From: Verrucomicrobiota bacterium
Lineage (GTDB): Bacteria > Verrucomicrobiota > Verrucomicrobiia > Chthoniobacterales > UBA10450
Assembly (NCBI GenBank): GCA_003218375.1
Contig: QHNH01000016.1
Location: 83,979-147,978, forward strand
DNA: 64,000 nt
Reading direction: 5' to 3'
This document shows, in pieces, positions 43,710 to 50,106 of this stretch. The notes beneath the pieces are model-generated. The model worked only from the letters and a program-made list of their open reading frames with translations, ran no database searches and was not told the origin of the DNA. Within the stretch, counting starts at the first letter, position 1; every line of letters starts with the position of its first letter. Position numbers and translations under genes: made by a program.

Positions 43710-45092
43710 TTTTCCGTAGCTCACCCGCCAGATTGTTTTGTTCGCGTCTTCGCTGAAGAGCAGGCTGCCATCTTTAGCCACGGTGATACCGACCGGGCGC
43801 CCCCACACATTTCCTTCCGGCGTCACGAACCCGGTCACGAAATCTTCGTAATCGCCGCGCGCTTTCCCGGTCGCTTTGTCGAAAGGGACGCGCACGATTT
43901 TGTATCCGGTGCGCCGCTCGCGGTTCCAGGAACCGTGGAACGCGGCGAAAATGTCGCCTTTGTATTCCGCGGGAAACTGCGCGCCGTCGTAGAAGCAAAG
44001 ATTCAACGTCGCGGAATGACTTTGCACGAGCACGTCCGGCACGAGGACCTTTGATGCGAGCTCGGGATGCTTGTCTTTGTGCCGCGGGTCCTGGTGATTC
44101 CCGAGGTAGAACCACGGCCAGCCGTAAAACCCGCCGCGCTGGACGCTGCTGATGTAATCCGGCACGAGGTCTTCGCCCAGCTCGTCCCGCTCATTCGTGC
44201 TCATCCAAAGGTCGTTGGTCCCAGGCCGGAACTTGATGCCGACCGCGTTCCGGATTCCCCAGGCGAAAACATTTTGGCCGGTGCCGTCGGGATTGAACTC
44301 GAAGATGCGGGCGCGATCGGCTTCGGCGGCGTTGTCCGAAGCATTCGAGAGCGAGCCGATCGAGACATACATTTTTTTCCCGGCCCGCGAGAACGCGATG
44401 TCGCGTGTCCAATGCCCGCCGCCGCGCAGAAGTCCACCACCGGAAAGCTCGGCACTCAATTTCTCCGCGGGCCCGCGCGCCTTCGTGTCGCCGTTCCGGT
44501 AGGGAAACCGAACGATGCCGTTGGTGTTCGCCACGTAGAGGAATTCCGGCTCGGCGCCCGGCGGATAAAACGCGATCCCAAACGGTTTGTTCATCCCGCT
44601 GTTGGCGAACGTTTCCGTCAGGTCGGGTTTCCCGTCGCCGTTGGTATCGCGCAAAACCTTTACGCTATTTTCATTGCTCTCGGTCACGAAGATGTCGCCG
44701 TTCGGGGCGGTGAGGAGATAGCGCGGGTAAGAAAACCCGCTCGCATATTGCTCGACCTTAAAACCGGCCGGCACCCGCAGCTCCGCCCCCGCCGGCCGGC
44801 GCACTTCTCGCGGACTGTTCGACGTTGATTTCGTCGCGTACGGCGCTGGCAGATCCTGAAGGGTAATTTTGTGGCGAACGCCGGGAGCGTCTTGATGCCA
44901 GTCGGCGTCAGGTGGAGCAAGAGGCGCTTCGGCAAAAAGTGAGCTTGCAGCAATGAGGGCTATGAATGCCGAAGCACGAATGACGAATGACGAAGGAATG
45001 AACAAATGACGAATGACAAATCGAGCAGCCGCTTTTCGGGTTTCGGGCTTCGTCATTGTTTCGGCATTCGTCATTCGTGCTTCGGCATTCAA
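43707..45092 (-). CDS. PQQ-dependent sugar dehydrogenase (sorbosone dehydrogenase-like), exported
   Basis: A 461-residue six-bladed beta-propeller enzyme. Landmarks are VPAGFKVEQYASGFSYPRYL, NGDIFVTESN, DTNGDGKPDLTETFAN, GGHWTRDIAF, FAWGIRNAVGI and FAAFHGSWNR; these fit soluble glucose/sorbosone dehydrogenases that use PQQ. The N-terminus is odd: codons 1-43 come from the repeat element at 44963-45090, whose translation (FVIRHLFIPSSFVIRASAF) joins AFIALIAASSLFA to form the signal peptide. Possible starts are TTG 45092, ATG 45074 and ATG 45056, all inside the element. The substrate is not established. Confidence 0.85.
   Translation of the reverse strand: MNAEARMTNAETMTKPETRKAAARFVIRHLFIPSSFVIRASAFIALIAASSLFAEAPLAPPDADWHQDAPGVRHKITLQDLPAPYATKSTSNSPREVRRPAGAELRVPAGFKVEQYASGFSYPRYLLTAPNGDIFVTESNENSVKVLRDTNGDGKPDLTETFANSGMNKPFGIAFYPPGAEPEFLYVANTNGIVRFPYRNGDTKARGPAEKLSAELSGGGLLRGGGHWTRDIAFSRAGKKMYVSIGSLSNASDNAAEADRARIFEFNPDGTGQNVFAWGIRNAVGIKFRPGTNDLWMSTNERDELGEDLVPDYISSVQRGGFYGWPWFYLGNHQDPRHKDKHPELASKVLVPDVLVQSHSATLNLCFYDGAQFPAEYKGDIFAAFHGSWNRERRTGYKIVRVPFDKATGKARGDYEDFVTGFVTPEGNVWGRPVGITVAKDGSLLFSEDANKTIWRVSYGK
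44963..45090. repeat. Paired inverted element, CGAATGACGAATG type, inside a coding region
   Basis: The first 26 bases (GAATGCCGAAGCACGAATGA, then CGAATG) are an exact inverse of the last 26. The arms continue with variations of the same six- to eight-base words. The element runs through the first 43 codons of the sugar dehydrogenase and ends where the yraN stop begins. Its amino-acid reading, FVIRH..SSFVIRASAF, is a recurring intergenic translation in Verrucomicrobial genomes as far as I recall. Confidence 0.8.
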
Positions 45093-45541
45093 TAAATGTA
45101 CGGCTCGGGCAGCGAGAATGCGTTCTGAATAAGCTCAAATCGCGGCTCGGTTCCTTCCGCGATAATCACCTCGACGACATCGAAGCGGAACAGGATATCG
45201 GGGTCATCGAGGAGACGCAGCCAGGCCAGGCCACCGCGCGAAATGCGTTTCCGTTTGTCGCGATCGATCGCCTCGAAAGGCCGGCCGAAATCTTCGCGCG
45301 TCCGCGTTTTTACCTCGACGAAAACGAGAGTGTCGCGCTCGCGGCAGACGACATCGATTTCGCCGCCGGTGCGTCCGCGGAAATTACGATACAGGATTTT
45401 GTAACCGTTCCTCCGCAGGAACCGGCAGGCCAGGTTCTCCCCTCGCGTCCCAAGCCGCAGATGCCGGGGAGGCGAACTCGAAGAGCGGTTGCGCCACCGG
45501 TTCGAAAGATCGGCGATGAATCGGACAAGGTCCGTGCTCAT
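45089..45541 (-). CDS. yraN: YraN/UPF0102 family endonuclease-like protein
   Basis: A 150-residue protein of the YraN family, predicted to have a PD-(D/E)XK nuclease fold: GTRGENLACRFLRRNGY, NFRGRTGGEIDVVCRE and LVFVEVKTR with the catalytic Asp, Glu, Lys. The biochemical role is unknown. Its ATG at 45541 lies 158 bases inside the upstream rnhB gene in another frame. A shorter start is possible because the family core begins near residue 26. rplS-rnhB-yraN order is widespread in bacteria. Confidence 0.88.
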   Translation of the reverse strand: MSTDLVRFIADLSNRWRNRSSSSPPRHLRLGTRGENLACRFLRRNGYKILYRNFRGRTGGEIDVVCRERDTLVFVEVKTRTREDFGRPFEAIDRDKRKRISRGGLAWLRLLDDPDILFRFDVVEVIIAEGTEPRFELIQNAFSLPEPYIY

Positions 45542-46094
45542 GCAGTTTTATCAGGTGCAATTCCGTGCCGTAGCCTTTGTGCTGGCTGAAACAATATTCC
45601 GGGAAACGCGCGCAGAAGTCGCGCATAATCGCGTCGCGGGTGACTTTCGCGATGACGCTCGCGGCGGCGATGGTGAGGCTGTAGCAATCGCCGTCGATGA
45701 TCGCGGTCTGCGGCAGCGGAAAGGGAAAGACCGGCAGGCCGTCGATGAGAACGTGCTGCGGCTGAAGAGCGAGACCGGCGATGGCCGCGCGCATCGCCTT
45801 GTGGGTCGCGCGCAGGATGTTGATCGTGTCGATCTCGACCGAATCGACGACGCCCACCGCCCATGCGATGCCGCTGTTCGCGACGAGATCGTTGTAGATT
45901 TCTTCGCGTTTCTCCGGCAGCAGTTGCTTGGAATCGTTCAGCTTCCGGTGCCGGAATTTCTCCGGAAGAATAACCGCGGCTGCTACCACCGGCCCCGCGA
46001 GCGCGCCGCGCCCCGCTTCGTCGATGCCGGCGATAGTGGAAATACCGAGCGCGCGCAGTTTGCGTTCATGCCGAAAACCACAGCGCCGGTACAT
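45384..46094 (-). CDS. rnhB: Ribonuclease HII
   Basis: A 236-residue enzyme that cuts the RNA strand of DNA-RNA hybrids and removes ribonucleotides from DNA. GIDEAGRGALAGPVVAAAV holds the first catalytic Asp and Glu; LNDSKQL, IDG and DGDCYSLTIAAASVIAKVTRD give the rest of the active site and the GRG/KVTRD substrate clamp. RRSFEPV ends the normal domain. The last 30 residues are a Pro/Ala-rich extension that overlaps the start of yraN by 158 bases. Confidence 0.94.
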   Translation of the reverse strand: MYRRCGFRHERKLRALGISTIAGIDEAGRGALAGPVVAAAVILPEKFRHRKLNDSKQLLPEKREEIYNDLVANSGIAWAVGVVDSVEIDTINILRATHKAMRAAIAGLALQPQHVLIDGLPVFPFPLPQTAIIDGDCYSLTIAAASVIAKVTRDAIMRDFCARFPEYCFSQHKGYGTELHLIKLHEHGPCPIHRRSFEPVAQPLFEFASPASAAWDARGEPGLPVPAEERLQNPVS

Positions 46095-46105
46095 GGGGGG
46101 AAAAT

Positions 46106-46217
46106 ACTGAAAAGCTGAAAAACTGAAATCCTGAAATCAGAGTTGCGTTCGGAACCGTCGACACGCGCGAATTGCTGAAATGATTTCAGCGTTTCAGAAT
46201 TTCAGCTTTTCAGCGTT
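46106..46217. repeat. Paired inverted element, CTGAAA type
   Basis: The left arm (46106-46140) is a run of ACTGAAA/GCTGAAA/CCTGAAA words. The right arm (46174-46217) is the same words inverted (TTTCAGC, TTTCAGAATTTCAGC). A 33-base unique centre separates them. It sits between rnhB and rplS, in an otherwise conserved gene order. Confidence 0.75.
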
Positions 46218-46221
46218 TTCC

Positions 46222-46563
46222 TTACTCTCGCACTGCGGTCGCTTCCTTGCCCTTTCGGGTACGGAGATAGTTCAGCTTCGCGCGGCGAGCGCGGCCTTCC
46301 TTTTCCACTTCCACTTTCGCGATCCGAGGCGAATGGAGCGGAAATACCCGCTCGACTCCTTCGCCGTAGGAAATGCGGCGGACAGTGAAAGTCTCGTTCA
46401 TTCCGCGGCCTTTGCGGCCGATAACGATGCCGGCAAAAATCTGGATCCGCTCCTTGTCGCCCTCCACGACCCGGGTGTGGACGCGAACGCCGTCGCCAAT
46501 CTTGAATTTGGTGGCGTCGGTCTTGAACTGTTCTTTTTCGATAGCGTCAATAATCCTGTTCAT
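46222..46563 (-). CDS. rplS: 50S ribosomal protein L19
   Basis: A 113-residue ribosomal protein. [55 protein letters not shown] and the C-terminal [16 protein letters not shown] are family hallmarks. L19 sits at the 30S-50S interface. Upstream is an AT-poor spacer that lies next to the tRNA gene on the other strand; trmD is not adjacent in the window. Confidence 0.97.
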   Translation of the reverse strand: MNRIIDAIEKEQFKTDATKFKIGDGVRVHTRVVEGDKERIQIFAGIVIGRKGRGMNETFTVRRISYGEGVERVFPLHSPRIAKVEVEKEGRARRAKLNYLRTRKGKEATAVRE

Positions 46564-46684
46564 AATGATCCTCCCGGGGGCGCTGGCGGGGCGGACATTT
46601 TCAATCGGGGGAGGGGAAAATGCAAATGGGTATTCCCGCCCCGGTTGTGCTTTAACGGTCGGCCGCTATAATCGCCCTCACACT

Positions 46685-46758
46685 GCGCCCGTAGCTCAAC
46701 TGGATAGAGTGACAGCCTCCGAAGCTGTAGGTTGCGCGTTCGAGCCGCGCCGGGCGCA
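46685..46758 (+). tRNA. tRNA-Arg (anticodon CCG)
   Basis: The sequence folds as a tRNA: acceptor GCGCCCG pairs with CGGGCGC, and the D arm is GCTC...GAGT. The anticodon stem ACAGC/GCTGT encloses loop CTCCGAA (anticodon CCG, reading CGG). The T arm GCGCG-TTCGAGC-CGCGC is perfect. The discriminator is A and CCA is not encoded. Confidence 0.93.
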
Positions 46759-46767
46759 CTTTCTTCC

Positions 46768-47097
46768 TTAGGCCAGCGCCTCGAGCCGACCGAGCAAATC
46801 CTTCTTGCTCGTCATGCCGATGACCTGGTCGCGGAGCTGGCCGTTCTTGAAAAAGAGGAGCGCCGGGATCGCGCGGACGTTGTACTTCATCGAGAGGCTC
46901 TGGTTCTCGTCGACATTCACTTTCGCCACTTTCACTGAGCCCGCTTTTTCCTTTGCGATCTCGTCGATGAGCGGCGCGATCATTTTGCACGGGCCGCACC
47001 ATTCGGCCCAGAAATCGACCAGCACGGGCTGCGCGCTTTGAGTTACTTCCTTGTCAAAATTTGAATCGTCCAGCGTGACTGCAACCGAGTTTTCCAT
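46768..47097 (-). CDS. trxA: Thioredoxin
   Basis: A 109-residue cytosolic thioredoxin. Active site WCGPC (Cys34, Cys37), buried Asp in LVDFW, cis-Pro in VRAIPALLFF and the GQLRDQVIG turn are all present. It reduces disulfides of metabolic enzymes using thioredoxin reductase. It starts three bases after the stop of the membrane protein gene upstream and is probably co-transcribed. It ends ten bases from the convergent tRNA. Confidence 0.96.
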   Translation of the reverse strand: MENSVAVTLDDSNFDKEVTQSAQPVLVDFWAEWCGPCKMIAPLIDEIAKEKAGSVKVAKVNVDENQSLSMKYNVRAIPALLFFKNGQLRDQVIGMTSKKDLLGRLEALA

Positions 47098-47100
47098 CCC

Positions 47101-47706
47101 TTACGATACGACGTAATTCCAAATTTGAATCAGAAAAATCACGGCGGAAATGGCGAGCAATCCCCAGGCGAGCGAGCGCGGGATGGCGTCGACTCGGGCG
47201 ACTGGTTTCGATGTGATGACTACCGGCGCCACCGGTGTGCTTCCCGTCGGATGAATCAGCAGCGGCTGTGTTTTGGTCATGTTAATTGCCGGCGCCGCGA
47301 CGGGCGTGGGGCGGGGCAAAACGCTGATGCGCGCAGTTTCCTTTTTCGGGCCGCGATTAACCGACGGCGCGCCTATCACGCTTTCGTCTCGGGCCGGCGG
47401 GACAGGCCGAATCGCCGCGCCCGGGTCTGTCTCCATCCCCGGTGGTTTCGGTAACGGTTGCAACAGCGGCGAAGCGGCGGGCGTTTCAGGCGGACGCCGC
47501 GGCAAGATGCTCGGTGCTTCCGCGGCCGTTTCAGAAGAAGGCAGCGGCGTGATTGTCGGCGGCAACCGGCGGATCGTGGTGACGGGAGTTCGCGAGGGCA
47601 GAACGATTCGCGCGGTATCGCGTTTCGCGATGCTCGGAGCAGAAGCAGCCTGCTCGGGCCGTGGGGGCAGCGCGATGCGAACGGTTTCCTTTTTTGGTTC
47701 GGCCAT
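47101..47706 (-). CDS. Pro-rich tail-anchored membrane protein
   Basis: A 201-residue protein from the ATG at 47706; the reading frame extends further up but that part has no protein character and runs antisense through rimO. The protein is a long disordered stretch with recurring KKETxRIxLPPRP-type motifs (residues 4-17, 30-41, 137-148), ending in one membrane segment (LAWGLLAISAVIFLIQIWNYV) at the C-terminus. The tail anchor means the Pro-rich part is cytosolic. I recognise no family. The repeated Lys-Glu-Thr motif may be a docking site. Confidence 0.7.
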   Translation of the reverse strand: MAEPKKETVRIALPPRPEQAASAPSIAKRDTARIVLPSRTPVTTIRRLPPTITPLPSSETAAEAPSILPRRPPETPAASPLLQPLPKPPGMETDPGAAIRPVPPARDESVIGAPSVNRGPKKETARISVLPRPTPVAAPAINMTKTQPLLIHPTGSTPVAPVVITSKPVARVDAIPRSLAWGLLAISAVIFLIQIWNYVVS

Positions 47707-47771
47707 GGCAATCAGCGTGCGATTACAAAATCGCACAAACCGGTGTCCACTGTCACTTGTTAAATTGATTT

Positions 47772-47842
47772 TGTAGCCGGGATCGATGATCCCGGTGGGG
47801 GAAACGCGCGCAACCCGGCCGGGATCAACGATCCCGGCTACA
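47772..47842. repeat. Paired inverted element, TGTAGCCGGGATC type
   Basis: The left arm TGTAGCCGGGATCGATGATC (47772) pairs with the right arm GATCAACGATCCCGGCTACA (ending 47842). Both arms contain a GGGATC..GATCCC hairpin. The right arm supplies the TAG stop codon of rimO. Confidence 0.78.
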
Positions 47843-49301
47843 ACGCGAGCAGATCGTAGCCGCGGCTGCCCGTGATGCGGCGGGTCGTGAACTCGCCGAC
47901 GGTCGCAGGCTCCGAAAGAATTACTCGCGTGTCTACGTCCGGCGCATCCGCTTCGGTGCGCGCGACGAGCGGCTGGTCGACGAGCAGACGCAGTTCGCGC
48001 CCGACCTTTTCCGACGCCATCTCGCGAGCAATCCGTTGTTGCACCGTCATCGCTCGCCGATACCGCTCGTTCTTGATCGACGCCGTGAGTTGCCCCGGCA
48101 TCTTCGCGGCGCGCGAGCCGTCCTCCTGCGAATATTTGAAAACGCCGAGCCGTTCGAACCGCGTCCGCTCGATGAATTCCAGCAGCGACGCGAACGCCTC
48201 CTCCGTTTCGCCGGGAAAACCGACGATGAATGTCGTGCGCAAAGCTACGCCTGGAATTCCCGCGCGCAGTCGGTGAATCAGCTCTTCGATATGCGCCCGG
48301 CTGGTCTCGCGCCGCATCCGCGCGAGCATTCCTTCCTCGATGTGCTGGAGCGGCATGTCGATGTAGCGCGCGACCTTGCGGCATCCCGCGATGGTCTCGA
48401 TCAGCTCGTCGCTCCAGTGCGCCGGATGCGTGTAAAGGAGGCGCACCCAGAAATCACCTTCGATCTTTTCGATCTCGCGCAGCAGCGCGGAGAGCGTGGG
48501 ACCGCGCGACGAATCCACCGGCTGCCGCGGCCCCGCTTTCTCGGGCCACAAATCCATTCCGTAATAGGTCGTGTCCTGGCTGATCAGGTTGATCTCCTTC
48601 ACTCCCTCCGCCACGAGCGCGCGAATTTCCGACAACACCGAAGCAGGCGTCCGGCTGCGATGGCGTCCGCGCATTTGCGGGATCACGCAGAAGCTGCAGG
48701 GATGATTGCATCCCTCCGCGATCTTCAAATAGGCGCTATGCGCCGGTGTCAGGCGAAAACGCGGAGTGTCGTAGTTCGGAATGTAGGTGGGCCGCTCCGT
48801 GACGAAGGAGTGTCCGCGATCGTTTTCCGTGTTCAGCACTCGCGCCACGATCGCTCCCATCTCGCCGACTTGGTCCAGCCCGACGAACGCATCCACCTCC
48901 GGCAGCGACTCGCGCAACTCTCTTGAAAACCGTTGCGACATGCAGCCGCTCACGATCAATTTTTGCCCCGGCTTCTTGCCGAGCCCGCGCTGCTGATGCG
49001 CCTCGAGAATCGCCTCGATCGATTCTTCCTTTGCCGAATCGATGAACGCGCAGGTGTTCACCACGAGTACGTCCGCTTCGTCGGCATCGGCGGTGACTTG
49101 CATCCCGCTTTGCAAAACGCTGCCGAGCATGATCTCGGCATCGACCAGGTTCTTGGCGCACCCGAGGCTGATCATGCCGACTTTTGTCTTCGTTTCTGCC
49201 TGTAGCGGCGGTCTAGGACCGCCGATGGGCCTATCTCCAAGCGCTGCAGTTCGGCGGTCATAGACCGCCGCTACAGAAGACGATTCCGTTTCGCGGCTCA
49301 T
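47838..49301 (-). CDS. rimO: Ribosomal protein S12 methylthiotransferase RimO, with repeat-encoded N-terminal insertion
   Basis: A 487-residue radical SAM enzyme that adds a methylthio group to Asp of ribosomal protein S12. The UPF0004 domain starts VGMISLGCAKNLVDAE; CNHPCSFC is the radical SAM cluster, and the TRAM domain is C-terminal. RimO is normally about 440 residues. Residues 9-33 (SVAAVYDRRTAALGD, then RPIGGPRPPLQ) are encoded by the paired inverted element at 49201-49275. The ATG at 49301 lies 16 bases after the rodZ-like stop and no start codon lies between the element and the conserved domain, so the element must be translated. Confidence 0.93.
   Translation of the reverse strand: MSRETESSSVAAVYDRRTAALGDRPIGGPRPPLQAETKTKVGMISLGCAKNLVDAEIMLGSVLQSGMQVTADADEADVLVVNTCAFIDSAKEESIEAILEAHQQRGLGKKPGQKLIVSGCMSQRFSRELRESLPEVDAFVGLDQVGEMGAIVARVLNTENDRGHSFVTERPTYIPNYDTPRFRLTPAHSAYLKIAEGCNHPCSFCVIPQMRGRHRSRTPASVLSEIRALVAEGVKEINLISQDTTYYGMDLWPEKAGPRQPVDSSRGPTLSALLREIEKIEGDFWVRLLYTHPAHWSDELIETIAGCRKVARYIDMPLQHIEEGMLARMRRETSRAHIEELIHRLRAGIPGVALRTTFIVGFPGETEEAFASLLEFIERTRFERLGVFKYSQEDGSRAAKMPGQLTASIKNERYRRAMTVQQRIAREMASEKVGRELRLLVDQPLVARTEADAPDVDTRVILSEPATVGEFTTRRITGSRGYDLLAL
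49201..49275. repeat. Paired inverted element, TGTAGCGGCGGTC type, within rimO
   Basis: The left arm (49201-49225) and right arm (49251-49275) are inverse copies with one mismatch in 25 bases; each has an inner GGCGGTC..GACCGCC hairpin. The sequence is close to the element at 15135-15250. It is inside the rimO reading frame and keeps it open. Confidence 0.82.
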
Positions 49302-49317
49302 GGTAACATCCGATTAC

Positions 49318-50082
49318 TTAACGCGGCCGGACCGTGGCGCTCACGCTTGGCCGTGGTGAGGGCGTTGGGCGTGGCGGGCGCGGAGATCTTTTGGGTGAGG
49401 GCGTTGGAGTAGGAATCGTCGCCGCATCCTGCGGGTGGACCGGCTCGGCGCGACGGACTTCCGGTTCGGCCGCTGCCGGCGCCGGCACTACAGGAGCGAT
49501 GCTCGGGGCGGCCGTCGCGGTGGGTGTTGGCAAAGCGGGAGTCGTGGTCGCCGGCGGCGCGGTGGTTTCCGCAGGCTGGGCGTGCGGTGCGATAACGTTG
49601 CCGGAAACGGTGGCGGTCGCGATGGGGGAAGTTCCGGGCGCCGGCGTGGGTCTCGGATTGAGCCGCTGCATTTGGAGGAACCATTTCATCACCGTGAATC
49701 CGATGACCAGAACGAGAACCCCGATGATCAACGGCATGAGCGAGCTGCGATTCCCGCTGCCCGGGCTGCTGCTTCGTCTTCGCACCTTTACCGGCCGGAC
49801 AGGCTCCGGGTCGGGGGCGTCTTGCAGGTAGGAGTAGCCGTCAACGGTGACGCTTTCCGAGGTCTCGAATGCCTCCAGGTACGGCGACACGTCGACTTCG
49901 AGAAACTTTCCGTAAATCAACACCGCCGCTTTCGAGTAGGTCAGGCTGTCGAAGAGCGAGAAATCTTCGTTCTCAATCGCCTCGAGACGATTGGGACGGA
50001 TCTTCGTCATGCGGTAGGCATCATCGAGCGTGAGGCCGCGCGCGAGGCGGGCTTCCTTTAATTTTTTTCCAAGACCTTCCAT
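49318..50082 (-). CDS. RodZ-like helix-turn-helix membrane protein
   Basis: A 254-residue protein. Residues 4-70 form a Cro/RodZ-type helix-turn-helix (GLGKKLKEARLARGLTLDDA, then YRMTKIRPNRLEAIE, then YGKFLEVD). After a linker comes one membrane segment (about 115-135, LMPLIIGVLVLVIGFTVMKW). The periplasmic part is Pro/Ala/Thr low complexity, without the beta domain of classical RodZ. RodZ links MreB to the cell wall machinery. Its place between ftsK and rimO matches many genomes. Confidence 0.85.
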   Translation of the reverse strand: MEGLGKKLKEARLARGLTLDDAYRMTKIRPNRLEAIENEDFSLFDSLTYSKAAVLIYGKFLEVDVSPYLEAFETSESVTVDGYSYLQDAPDPEPVRPVKVRRRSSSPGSGNRSSLMPLIIGVLVLVIGFTVMKWFLQMQRLNPRPTPAPGTSPIATATVSGNVIAPHAQPAETTAPPATTTPALPTPTATAAPSIAPVVPAPAAAEPEVRRAEPVHPQDAATIPTPTPSPKRSPRPPRPTPSPRPSVSATVRPR

Positions 50083-50106
50083 GAGAAAATGCGTGGGTGG
50101 CGCCGG

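Noticed and set aside
47707-48384. N-terminal extension of the tail-anchored protein frame
   Set aside because: It is antisense-like Arg/Ala-rich sequence overlapping rimO; the ATG at 47706 begins the part with protein character.
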